DNA of 64,000 nt, taken from positions 60,557,823-60,621,822 of the forward strand of contig CATQJL010000112.1 of assembly GCA_958299035.1 (NCBI GenBank). Reading direction: 5' to 3'. Positions 29,221 to 39,038 of the stretch are shown piece after piece. Position 1 is the stretch's first letter. Every line of letters starts with the position of its first letter. This DNA comes from Cylicocyclus nassatus (taxonomy: Eukaryota; Nematoda; Chromadorea; Rhabditida; Strongylidae). The translations under genes were made by a program, and so were the position numbers. Under the pieces are notes generated by a model. That model saw only the letters and a program-made list of their open reading frames with translations. It was not told the DNA's origin and did not search any database.

Positions 29221-29438
29221 TATAGGGCTTATCAAATTGAGTGTCGTTCTCACCAGCATCTTCATCTTCGCGCTGGACTCTGCGTCTCTTCCGCGGGACT
29301 GCTCTCTAAGCACTTTCCCAGGGCGAGCGTGGGAAACGCGGAGCCTCAATCGATTGGAAGTGATTAGGGAACATGTGCCGCTCCAGCGCGAAGATGGAGA
29401 TGCTAGTGCAAACGACACTCAATTTGATAAGCCCTATA
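29221..29438. mobile_element. Short MITE with about 55-bp inverted ends
   Basis: TATAGGGCTTATCAAATTGA at the left is repeated in reverse complement at 29438, and the match extends about 55 bases inward to TCTTCGCGCTGGA. The 218-bp element has a GC-rich centre and no long open frame of its own. Confidence 0.7.
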
Positions 29439-29569
29439 TGTGTGAAGTTCGCAACTTATCATAGCACTTCATTAAAAAGTTATGCAAGGTAAGCAGTACC
29501 GGCCGTTTTTCCAATGTTCGTAAAAATTGCGTTTACACCGTTAAGGAAGCTTCGCGATCTTGTACATAA

Positions 29570-29849
29570 TTGAGTATTGGACTCAGCGTTCATGGAAACC
29601 CTACTACACAATTTTTCATATTTTTTTTTGAAATTTTTTGAAACGGCAGCTAATTCACAGTGACACCATGCTTGATGTCTCTACCGTAATTCTACAGTAA
29701 TGAAGAGCGATTGCGATCCGCTCCATACTGTAGATCTAAGTTGAAGCCAGCTCTACAAAATAGTACACAAAGCTTCTCGAATAACTTAATTAGAAAAGGG
29801 CTATTAACAATCAAACAGTGGGCACATTTTTTTGGGACACCCCTGTATA
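29570..29849 (+). repeat. GGGACACCCTGTA repeat-family copy
   Basis: Blocks ACCGTAATTCTACAGTAATG, AAGTTGAAGCCAGCTCTACA, AACAATCAAACAGTGGGCAC and TTTGGGACACCCCTGTA occur in the same order as in the copy ending at 39035 and, inverted, at 38185-38345. The end at a TA dinucleotide suggests a Tc1/mariner-type MITE (CAGGGTGTCCC termini). Confidence 0.55.
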
Positions 29850-29851
29850 TA

Positions 29852-30561
29852 TTAGGATGTCCCGAAAGTTCTTTCGCACCAAATTCAAAAATTCATAACT
29901 AGTTGAATTCTCAAAGAATCGGCACGATCTAAATTTTGTATGAGAGAGGAACTCATGGTCTTTGCAACTGCTTGAACTGTTCGTTATTGTTTACAAATGA
30001 AGGAGATAGAAGCTCAAAACCAAAATCACTCAAAATTTGAATTTTTCGTGTAGGGTCATAAAAAATCGGAAACTTGCAACAAAAATCGGAGCAGTCAGTA
30101 TTGTAGGCTCTTTGACAAGCTCTTTCCAACAGTGCAAAGTTTGCGCCGGTTGAGCGTTTCTGTAAAAAGTTATGATTTCCTTGAAAAATGCCAAAATAAA
30201 TCAAATTCGCCCATTTGTATTGCTTGCTCGAAAATCATAACTTTTCATAGAAACGCTCAATCGGCGCAAACTTTGCACTGTTGGAAAGAGCTTGTGAAAG
30301 TACCTACAATACTGACTGCTCCGATTTTTGTTGCAAGTCTCCGATTTTTTATGACCCTACACGAAAAATTCAAATTTTGAGTGATTTTGGTTTTGAGCTT
30401 CTATCTCCTTCATTTGTATACATTAACGAACACTCTAAATACAGTTACAAAGAGCATGAGTTCCTCTCTTGTATAAAATTTGGGTCTTGCAGATTTGTTG
30501 AGGAATCCAACTAGTTATGAATTTTTGAATATGGTGCGAAAGAACTTTCGGGACGACCTAA
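29852..30561. mobile_element. mariner-type foldback element A (first of four abutting)
   Basis: The left end TTAGGATGTCCCGAAAGTTC and right end GAACTTTCGGGACGACCTAA are inverted, with TA at 29850-29851 and 30562-30563. The element is palindromic for most of its length: arms of roughly 320 bases (including blocks such as CGGAGCAGTCAGTATTGTAG and its complement) meet near 30190-30235. No transposase is encoded. The termini are of the mariner type. The right end abuts element B through one TA. Confidence 0.8.
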
Positions 30562-30563
30562 TA

Positions 30564-31267
30564 TTAGGTTGGTGCAAAAGTTCTGTCGTTTCATTTTCAA
30601 AAATTTGTAACTTTTCGCTGTTTCAACGGATTTGCTTGCCTCTAATTTTATTAGGAAGAGTAAGTCTTTCACTTTTGAACATTGTTTGCGGAGCTTCTGT
30701 TTCACATTGGGTGCGGAGATAAAAATGGGAAACTAAGACCATATAAAATTTGAACATTTTAAGTTAGGTCGCCAAAAATCGGGAACGCTGCAGAAAAATC
30801 TGAAATCGTCAGTACTTATGTTTTTGGCCTACCCTTTGCAACTGTGAAAAATTTGTGCTGTTTGGACGTTTCTGTGAGAAGTTATGAATGTCGAGTTTAC
30901 TATGGAAAACGCCAAAATTAATTGATATGTCAATTTTCGCGAAAATCATAACTTCTCACAGAGACGTCCAAACAGCACACACTCTTCACAATTGCAAGGA
31001 AGGCCAAAGAACATATGTACTGACGATTTCAGATTTTTCTGCAGCGTTCCCGATTATGGCAACCTAACTTAAAATGGTCAAATCTTATATGGTCTTAGTT
31101 TTCCATTTTTATCTCCGCACCCAATGCGAAACAGAAGCTCCGCAAAACAGCGTTCAAAAGCGAAAGATTATTCTTTCTAATAAAATTAGAGGCAACCAAA
31201 TCCGTTGAAACAGTGCAAAGTCACAAACTTTTGAAAATGAAACGACAGAACTTTTGCACCAACCTAA
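30564..31267. mobile_element. mariner-type foldback element B
   Basis: The left end TTAGGTTGGTGCAAAAGTTC and right end GAACTTTTGCACCAACCTAA are perfect inverted copies. The interior is also palindromic (for example AAGTTATGAATGTCG and CATAACTTCTCACAGA blocks around 30885 and 30950). The left TA (30562-30563) is shared with element A. At the right junction the expected TA reads CA (31268-31269). There is no open transposase frame. TTAGGTTGGTGCAAAAGT is a typical mariner end. Confidence 0.8.
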
Positions 31268-31269
31268 CA

Positions 31270-31862
31270 TTAGGTCGATTCAAAAGTTCTTTCCGTTTTT
31301 TCAGCCTTAAACAAAGTGCAATGCAATGCAAATTTCTCGCATCTCCATTTAACTTCTTAGCATTTTTTAGGAAAACGTTCCAAAAGTCTTCATTTTTGCA
31401 AAGTGGTAATATACACAATGGCTTCTAACACTAACAAATCGGGAAGAAAAAAGACATTTCAGAAAGTGGATGAAAAACTGACACCTTAGTTGCGCTCCTT
31501 TGACGTTTTGAGTTTCGGATGACCAAAAGTGGAATTTGATGGCATCAGAAATATAATTTTGAAAATTTTGGAAAACCATCTATAGGTGCCATTTTACTGC
31601 ATTGCATTTTGTTCACGCTATCTAAATGCTCAGGCTTTTCCAAAAGTTCGAAATGAAGATTTTGAAAAATTGCCAAAGTTGATATTAAAAACCATAGTTG
31701 GAATTTCGGCAATTATTTCAGAAACCATCAAAGCAAATGGTCCTAAGACATAATTCATGGAAAGAAGAAGAAAAACTGCGTCTGCGTGCTTAGAGCATCT
31801 GCCTGCTTTATCCCAAGAATTTTATGACAGGTTGAAAGAAAAGAACTTTTGGACCGACCTAA
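31270..31862 (+). mobile_element. mariner-type element C, decayed
   Basis: The left end TTAGGTCGATTCAAAAGTTC matches the right end (GAACTTTTGGACCGACCTAA in the + strand) inverted, with two mismatches. The interior is not palindromic, so this is an internally deleted element rather than a foldback. Only short, broken open frames remain, and no transposase motif is readable with certainty. It is joined to D by TA at 31863-31864. Confidence 0.7.
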
Positions 31863-31864
31863 TA

Positions 31865-33140
31865 TTAGGTCATTCGGAAAGTTTTTTCGCTTTTGCGCCT
31901 TTGAAGTTAGCGCCATAAAGAGAATTCCAAAGAGCTTATGGGGGTTGCCATATATGGTTCTTTAGAGAAAATCTTCTAGTTTCTGAAAATCCCACCAAAC
32001 CTGCAAAAATCGCTTTGTATTGAATTTTATGGGGCTTTAATTTTGACATGATAAAGCACGACTTTCGAGTAAATGCATTCTCTAAGCTCAAACTTTAATG
32101 TAAGGCAGTTGAAGAAGCCCTCGTTGAGCGCAGTGCATTTGCCAAGGCTACTTCTTTCTTAGAGTTGTTGCAAGATTGCTGCAGAAGATTTAGATCTAGA
32201 GAAGTGAAAGCTAATGTTTTGCAGAGTTCTGGAAGGTGTTCCTGTCATATAGGGGATTATATCAAAGAGTCCTTTAGAGCAAATCGCACATATAGCTGCT
32301 TGGAATTATCAGAAGACCTTGAAGTGTCACACAGCCTATTGAAAGCCACCTTCGCTAAACCTGCAATACCGAAAAATTTCAGTAAGTAAATATCGCACAA
32401 ACTGTCGCACTCACGAACTAACGGCGCATTGACTCTGCTTCCCTTGCTTACAATTTGATGGAGCAATCCCTTTTTGGCCAGAACTGATATTCATAGCATA
32501 TAAGTGGCCAACTACGACCATTAGAAGCAAGGTTGTGTTATACCATTCAAAACGAGCATTGAAAGATTGGCCACAAACAATCAGTCACTCTACAAGTATT
32601 ATGAACTCAAATAGTTGTAATCCTGCTGTTACCATACGCTATAAACTTGCTAAAATGTGACTGTACTGTCAGGGCAGAGTTGTATGATATCGGTCTAGAA
32701 ACCGTTTGTCAAAATTCTAAAACTTACCAGACTTGCACATATAACTATGAGAGGTGTCATCCTCGTCCATGATGCCGCCACACCACATATAAGAAAGGTG
32801 GCTCTCACAAAAGGGAGTAATTGCGCGCCGAGGTTCCTGTTCATTTTTCGAACACCTTAGACCTTCCTTTACCAATCACTACTTTTACTAGTTCTTCTTG
32901 TGCCTATTTAGAAACGATAGGGCCCTATAAAAAACAGCTAGTCAAAAATGCCCTTTTAGGCTTTCTTGATTCCTCTGTGAATATTTCGCAAGGAAAAAGC
33001 CCAGCAGCACTACAGGACTGTTGCCAGAAGTATGCTGAACACTATGAAGTTTATTTGGCGGAAAAAGGCCGAATTTGGAAAAAGTTGTGCTCGTTTGAAT
33101 GTGGTGGTGCGAAAACGAAAAAGCTTTCCGAATGACCTAA
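31865..33140 (+). mobile_element. mariner element D with degraded transposase
   Basis: The ends TTAGGTCATTCGGAAAG and CTTTCCGAATGACCTAA are perfect inverted copies, with TA at 31863-31864 and 33141-33142. The 1276-bp length is right for a full mariner. Broken transposase pieces lie in + frames in the expected order: a helix-turn-helix-like LELSEDLEVSHSLLKATF (about 32300-32350), HDAATPHIRKVALTKG (about 32768-32815), which is the mariner H-D-N-A-R-P-H box with Asn and Arg replaced, and a C-terminal piece VKNALLGFLDSS followed by LQDCCQKYAEHYEVYLAEKG (about 32940-33075). Stops and frameshifts separate the pieces, so the transposase is inactive. Confidence 0.75.
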
Positions 33141-33142
33141 TA

Positions 33143-33541
33143 GATTATGTTAAAACACTCCAACACTGCAACGTAGCAGTGCGTATGAATAGCTAATGCT
33201 ATCAATAACTTTTACCAAACAGATTTGAGAATTGTGGATTTTCTTTTCAGTAGAAATTCGATTTTTAAAGAAATTTTTGAATTTTTTCCGAACTCAGTGC
33301 ATCAGACATTTTGCGAATGATGAACACTCATAGAGCTTGCCTTGCTCTATCGAATCATACGTTTCATGCATTCTTTTATAATCTGCTGTGGCAAGGTAAA
33401 GATTGCTCATTGCTTTTGCATCAACCTATAATAAGTCTTGAAAAATTTGATGAGTGATTGAGACGATGAATTATAAAGGTCGTAGATTTCTGTAGGAGCG
33501 TTCGCACTCGAATTTCGTATGATATAGCCTGCAAACAGCAT
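33143..33541. other. Non-coding gap before the Penelope-like element
   Basis: About 400 bases of A/T-rich DNA with no gene. At its right edge, TTCAGGGTGTCCCAAA (33542-33557) is an inverted end of the GGGACACCCTGTA family lying directly beside the Penelope arm. Confidence 0.4.
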
Positions 33542-33566
33542 ATTCAGGGTGTCCCAAATAATGTCT

Positions 33567-34510
33567 CAAACGTTCCAAGATTGTTATCCGTTTATCAATA
33601 TAACGTCAATACAGCAAACAGGTCGACGTTTCGGCAAGGTCGCCTTTTTCAAGACCTGGAAAGTGAGTCAGTACATTCGACGCTCCAAGGGTAGACATAC
33701 CTTCAGCGATACACTTCAAGTGGCTGTCCACCACTCTCACACTTAGTCAGGCCACTAGATGCTAACTCTTGTGATGGAATGAGGTTTCCTTTTAAGGTCA
33801 GACTCAAATCCACACAATGATAAGATTGGGACGAGCTCACTACTGATAGCCATTTTCTCTTCATTTCTGTTCAGTTTGGGACATTTGGACGTGATCCAAC
33901 AAGCCTCTATAGTCTTTCGTGCTGCAATGTCGGTTTCTTTCGAAAGGATAGCAACGTTGATTTGAAACTCTATGTCCTGATGGCAAAGCACACGATGTGC
34001 GTCAAGAGGGGTGGACACTCGCGATTTTCTCATTCCGTCAAATGTTCGTTAATTCGTACATACAGCAGTCTTCCTGTTTCTCCAATATATTCTTCCCCAC
34101 ACAGTTTACAAGATATCAAGTACACAGCGCCACGACACATGCAATCTCCTGGTTTGTTAGAATTGCATATATTACAATCTGTTTTTGAACAGGCTGGATC
34201 GTAACCTCTGTTACGCACCAGGCGCTGCTTGAGGTTTGGGGGTGGGACTTCGACAACTCTAAGCATATTTTGCAGGCCGGCTTTATGAACGCAGTTTCTA
34301 ATCGCAGCGCTTAACTTATCCGATATGAATGGCATAAGGAATGACACCTTTTCGCAACTGACATCATTGAAAACTGTAGCATTATCCTTGTGACGAACGT
34401 TTGTGTTTTCGTTTTTCGACAGCAGGTAACCGTTTGCGTGTGCAATTTGGATAGCCTGTTTGGTCGATGCGGATTCTAGAGTGCTATTTGAAGACACTCT
34501 TTTTGACGTT
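33567..34510 (-). repeat. Inverted arm of Penelope-like element 1
   Basis: Nearly identical, in reverse complement, to 36000-36939. Read on the minus strand it encodes the C-terminal linker and GIY-YIG endonuclease (34510 down to 34030) and then the tail in a second frame (34033-33755). It ends with the same 3' untranslated sequence as the main copy. The few differences (for example codons for RKPHS versus RESHS) suggest that the duplication is recent. It is not a separate gene but part of the element's terminal inverted structure. Confidence 0.85.
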
Positions 34511-34569
34511 TGTTTGTCAGACCACCAAAATGCTACCCACACTGACCACAATTAATTCATTCAGTCACG

Positions 34570-36755
34570 AGTCACTATTGTTGGCGGTGCAACAATATCA
34601 AAGGATGCCTCATCCTTACTCAGTTTGGGGCCAAGCTTCTCACCCGCGCAATCACTATGTCCTGGTGTCATGCGTAAGATTGTAGGCAATTTACAACAAG
34701 TTCAAGATCGCTTACGATACAAAGCAAAGATAGAACAACAATCCAAACCGAGAATGACCGTGGCATTGCCTGCGATACTATTCCCGCCCATGTTCTATAA
34801 GCCGCAAGAGCCAATACCTTCCATTGACTCTGCTTTTCGAGTATTTGCCACTTCGGTCTTCACTGTTCTCAAAATAACCGCACAAGTCGAATCCCCAATC
34901 TTACGCCAGCGCAAAGAAGAGGTTTGAGAGAACTTCGAGAACTCTCAGCTACGAATATCAAAATCGGGATCACTGATAAGGGAGATGAATTCATAGTTAT
35001 ACCAAAACAGTTGGAGATCGCCATAATACAACAGCATCTCCCAGATGATGCAACATATTGCGTATCTTCTGAGCAAGAATTCACAAAACAATATAAAAAG
35101 TTGAACAAGGTCTGGACTGAAATAGCGCGAACAGCAGGCCTCGCAAAGCGAACTGTATCCCGCCTCAAGATTGATGTACCAGTCTGTCCTGTACTATACG
35201 TACTCATTAAAACACACAAATTACCATCCGACTTACTCAATTCAGAAAATCCTTCGCACTACAAAGTTCGCCCTATCATCAGTAACGTCGGTGGTCCGAC
35301 ACACAGGATATCCTGGTTACTCAATCTGATATTGACACAATTACTAAAACATGTCCCCGCACACTTGTCCAATACGAATGCCTTACTTAACCATTTGAAA
35401 ACTGCGCGATTCAGTGAAAATGACGTCATAGAATCCTTTGACGTCACCTCTCTATTTGCAAATGTCTCGAATTCCAATGCATTAGAAGCCGTTTTCGAAT
35501 TACTGTCCGAAAAGAGTAGCAGTATCAATTTCTATGGCTTCAACATACAGCAAGTTATGGCATTGTTGAGAGAATGTTTAGAATGTTCGGTTTTCAAATG
35601 GGCGGGACAATATTATAAACAAACTAGGGGACTCGCAATGGGCCAGCGTCTGGCACCTATTTTAGCAATAGCATTTATGTCAAAGATAGAAGAACCAATT
35701 CTCAACCGCCGACCTGTTCTTTACTACAGATACATTGATGATACTATCATCGTATGTCCAACACAAGCGGAAATGGATCTATGCTTTGACATACTCAATG
35801 CTCAATCAACTGACATCAAATTCAAAAGGGAAACGCCTAAGCAGGGATGGTTGCCATTCCTCAATGTCCAGATCTGCTTATGCAGAGGAGAGTACAGAAC
35901 ACGTTGGTATAGAAAACCAACAAATAAGAACATAATTGTACATTACTCCTCTGCACACCCAATTCAAATGAAACTTAGCATTATCAGAAACATGCTACGA
36001 ACGTCAAAAAGAGTGTCTTCAAATAGCACTCTAGAATCCGCATCGACCAAACAGGCTATCCAAATTGCACACGCAAACGGTTACCTGCTGTCGAAAAACG
36101 AAAACACAAACGTTCGTCACAAGGATAATGCTACAGTTTTCAATGATGTCAGTTGCGAAAAGGTGTCATTCCTTATGCCATTCATATCGGATAAGTTAAG
36201 TGCTGCGATTAGAAACTGCGTTCATAAAGCCGGCCTGCAAAATATGCTTAGAGTTGTCGAAGTCCCACCCCCAAACCTTAAGCAGCGCCTGGTGCGTAAC
36301 AGAGGTTACGATCCAGCCTGTTCAAAAACAGACTGTAATATATGCAATTCTAACAAACCGGGAGATTGCATGTGTCGTGGCGCTGTGTACTTGATATCTT
36401 GTAAACTGTGTGGGGAAGAATATATTGGAGAAACAGGAAGACTGCTGTATGTACGAATTAACGAACATTTGACGGAATGAGAAAATCGCGAGTGTCCACC
36501 CCTCTTGACGCACATCGTGTGCTTTGCCATCAGGACATAGAGTTTCAAATCAACGTTGCTATCCTTTCGAAAGAAACCGACATTGCAGCACGAAAGACTA
36601 TAGAGGCTTGTTGGATCACGTCTAAATGTCCCAAACTGAACAGAAATGAAGAGAAAATGGCTATCAGTAGTGAGCTCGTCCCAATCTTATCATTGTGTGG
36701 ATTTGAGTCTGACCTTAAAAGGGAATCTCATTCCATCACAAGAGTTAGCATCTAG
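34570..36755 (+). pseudogene. Penelope-like reverse transcriptase with GIY-YIG endonuclease, frameshifted
   Basis: A Penelope-like retroelement protein. The N-terminal part (about 34570-34900) reads LLSLGPSFSPAQS and GNLQQVQDRLRYKAK. After a frameshift near 34880-34920 the main frame, open to 36480, continues NLTPAQRRGLRELREL and KIGITDKGDEFIVIPKQL. RT motifs follow: KVRPIISNVGGPTHR, SFDVTSLFANV (motif A Asp), TRGLAMGQRLAPILA and YRYIDDTIIV (the catalytic Asp pair). The linker begins HPIQMKLSIIRNM. The endonuclease has RGAVYLISCKLCGEEYIGET then RLLYVRINEHL (GIY-YIG class), preceded by a Cys-rich CSKTDCNICNSN. At 36477 the frame ends in ATGA and the conserved tail resumes in another frame to 36755 (STPLDAHRVLCHQDIEF onward). 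Penelope elements copy RNA and insert by target priming. Confidence 0.85.
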
Positions 36756-36939
36756 TGGCCTGACTAAGTGTGAGAGTAGTGGACAGCCACTTGAAGTGTA
36801 TCGCTGAAGGTATGTCTACCCTTGGAGCGTCGAATGTACTGACTCACTTTCCAGGTCTTGAAAAAGGCGACCTTGCCGAAACGTCGACCTGTTTGCTGTA
36901 TTGACGTTATATTGATAAACGGATAACAATCCTGGAACG
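36000..36939 (+). repeat. Right arm of Penelope-like element 1
   Basis: Reverse complement of 33567-34510. It begins AACGTCAAAAAGAGTGTC inside the RT-endonuclease linker and ends in the 3' untranslated region around CGGATAACAATCCTGGAACG. Confidence 0.85.
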
Positions 36940-37490
36940 CTTACTAACATACTGTGAACTAACCTATACTGAACATAAAATGCCAAGATTCAAGGATGGT
37001 CGAGCATGGAAAATGTGTCAAACGTTTGATCGTAACATTTATGATCGAACAGCTTTCGCGAATCTTCAGGAGCCATACAATAGGACAGCTTTAAACTTGT
37101 ACAATATGAAGCAAGTTACAGATCAAGTACTTCCAGCGTTTAGCGCAGCTATAAGAAAGCTGCTGCTTTTTATTAATTTCCAAAAAATCCGAAAACTATT
37201 GTAACGTTGTTTTCAGCACGGCGATTCCAATTTCTAGCTTCATATAGTGTGTACGCCTGCCAGCGCCTTGAGGCAGCGCACGCTTGGCTGTCTAAATGCG
37301 TCTTTCATTTCGCCTTCTATGAAGAAAATTTACTCTCTTTTTCAATTTTTGTAATTTCTCTATTTCAGGTGTACTTCGATCTATGAAAGACAGCGAACAG
37401 CTTGAGCACGCCTTAATGCCTTTAGGGATTTTCTACTTTCTGGCTTTTCTTATTTTCGCTACTAATCGAATGTATACTTGTATGTTTCAG
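36940..37490. other. Non-coding gap before the secreted-protein candidate
   Basis: A 74-codon frame at 36980-37204 (+) has no recognisable domain. A good acceptor (CTCTATTTCAG) near 37371 opens a frame that runs to 37676 and includes a hydrophobic segment GIFYFLAFLIFA. A second acceptor (TGTATGTTTCAG) ends at 37490. The frame may be 5' untranslated sequence of the next gene. Confidence 0.35.
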
Positions 37491-37672
37491 AGAGGAGTTC
37501 CAGTAGAGCTCGTCACACAAAACGATTGTGTCCCTCCGTTCGATTCTGTAGAATGTAAATGCTTCTCACTAATTTGTGAACTTATTCAAAAAGTTGTTTT
37601 GTTCATCAAAGTGCGCTGGCCTTTGAGCGACTACTCGACTTCTGCTACGTCACTAGATAAAAACGTTTTTCA

Positions 37673-37963
37673 ATGATTCCGACTGTCCTTTTATGTCTAC
37701 TATTGAGTTACTACGCATCCATCGTTGGAAGTGCTGATTCCAATGATTGGCAAAGAAGGAGAACATTAGAAGGTCTAAAGCGCTCTGCTTTTGCCTTAGA
37801 TTCTCTTGAAAATGTCAAAGATCTTTCTAACCTCTTAGTACTCTTATCTTTGCGCAGACAATGCCTTACACCTTACTGCGAAAACGAGAGGCAGGAGATC
37901 AAGTGCGCGGCGCGTGTGCACTGCGGCGGACACTATACAATCAGTGGAACTTCCCAAATGTAA
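37673..37963 (+). CDS. Candidate secreted protein or peptide precursor, 96 aa
   Basis: A single open frame starts with a textbook signal peptide: MIPTVLLCLLLSYYASIVGS, a hydrophobic core and a likely cut after GSA. The mature part is basic with potential dibasic processing sites (RRR at residue 28, KR at 36, RR at about 60). It then has four cysteines in a short tail (QCLTPYC, KCAARVHC). It stops after HYTISGTSQM. The upstream acceptor TGTATGTTTCAG (ending 37490) would give a 182-base 5' untranslated exon, and the ATG is the first of this frame. An overlapping upstream frame (37383-37676) ends across the ATG. I do not recognise the family. It could be a small secreted peptide or a precursor cut at dibasic sites, but expression is unproven and the C-terminal part might instead be spliced. 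Confidence 0.45.
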   Translation: MIPTVLLCLLLSYYASIVGSADSNDWQRRRTLEGLKRSAFALDSLENVKDLSNLLVLLSLRRQCLTPYCENERQEIKCAARVHCGGHYTISGTSQM

Positions 37964-38184
37964 TCACACTTTTCAAGAGCATCGAAAAAGCAGTTGCTTC
38001 TGTAAACCTGGCATTTCTTGACAAGGGATTATGGTAGAATGCAATTTCAAGATTCAGAATCAACTCTAATCAGTCTAGTGCAAGAGTTTTTATTTTGTTT
38101 GAATCTTTTTTTGAAACATTCCTCAACTACTCTAAAGCTTCTACAAATTCCACCGCAATTCTCCAAAACAGAAATTGGCGGTTT
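37964..38184. other. Short non-coding gap
   Basis: Nothing recognised between the secreted-protein candidate and the next inverted-repeat element. Confidence 0.35.
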
Positions 38185-39035
38185 ATGCAGAGTGCCAAAA
38201 GAAATGTGCTTACTGTTTGGTTGTTAATAACTTTCTTGTTATGAAGACTCTCGAGGAGCTTTAGGTAGCATTTTGTAGAACTGGCTTCAACTTAGATTAC
38301 AGTAGAACGAATTACCGATGCCTCTTCATTCTTTACAGTAATTACGGTAAAAACTTCAGATTGCTTGCGTGATAAAGGGTCATATACATCTAAGAAAGGA
38401 AGAAAGAAAGAGACTAATGGAAAAGAAAAAAAAAGGAAGGAAAAAGAAAGGAAAGGCTAAAGGAGAAAGAGCTGTCAGCTCCTTTAGAAAGAAAGGAAAG
38501 AAAGGAAAGAAAAAGAAAGGAAAGAAAGAAAGGAAAGATCAAAGGAGAAAGAGCTTTCAGTTCATTTGGTTCTTTCCTAAAGAAAGGACTAAAGGAGCTG
38601 AAACACCTATGCTAGGTTTATCCGAGTGATTTCAAAAATTTAACCCAAACTTCAATGTAATGCTTTTCTCGTAAGTTATGCCAGATACACCGTAGCAACC
38701 AATTACTGATGTTCGTCATTTTTGGTTACGCCATTTGAAAAGCTCTGCAACCGCATAAAAAGTTATATGGTGAAAACAGCACGCATGAAGACTTTGTATC
38801 ATAGTTTTCCAGTTTTTTTGAAAATTTTTTCGAACAACTAGTTCAAAGTGGCACCATATGCTCCGATTTCCTACCGTAATTCCACACTAATGAAAAGGAA
38901 TCGGTAATTTGACCCAAACTGAAAATCTAAGTTGAAGCCAGCTCCACAAAATGTTACCTGAAGCTCCCCGAAAGACTCCATGACAAAAGTGTTGTCAACA
39001 ATCAAACAGTAGGCACATTTTTCGGGACACCCTGT
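38185..39035. mobile_element. GGGACACCCTGTA-family element with long inverted ends
   Basis: The family sequence is present inverted at about 38185-38345 (minus-strand order AAGTTGAAGCCAGTTCTACA, CAACCAAACAGTAAGCACAT) and direct at about 38860-39035 (AAGTTGAAGCCAGCTCCACA, CAATCAAACAGTAGGCACAT, CGGGACACCCTGTA). The two ends face outward, so the whole can be one foldback element. The centre holds a purine-rich tract (about 38385-38600, repeats of GAAAG/GGAAA). No protein gene is supported; the lysine-rich open frame over the purine tract is a composition artefact. Confidence 0.55.
38385..38600. repeat. Purine-rich GAAAG simple repeat
   Basis: An almost pure A/G strand made of GAAAG, GGAAA and AAGAAA units. 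It lies inside the preceding element. Such tracts can form triplex DNA, but no function is implied by the sequence. Confidence 0.75.
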
Positions 39036-39038
39036 ACA

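Larger units (their letters stand above)
33542..36939 (+). mobile_element. Penelope-like element 1, inverted-repeat arrangement
   Basis: The whole insertion is a 3' portion in inverted orientation (33567-34510) followed by a nearly complete + copy (34511-36939). The two 3' ends point outward, and the arms share about 940 bases. Such complex terminal repeats, often inverted and joined to a truncated copy, are a known feature of Penelope-like elements. The arms diverge abruptly after a shared GGAACG block, which sets the outer boundaries. The left edge abuts a GGGTGTCCC repeat end. Confidence 0.8.

Noticed and set aside
34030..34551. 173-codon minus-strand frame as an independent gene
   Set aside because: It is the inverted duplicate of the C-terminal part of the + Penelope protein and lacks its own start and RT.
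38369..38629. Lysine-rich 86-codon frame
   Set aside because: It lies on a GAAAG simple repeat; composition artefact.
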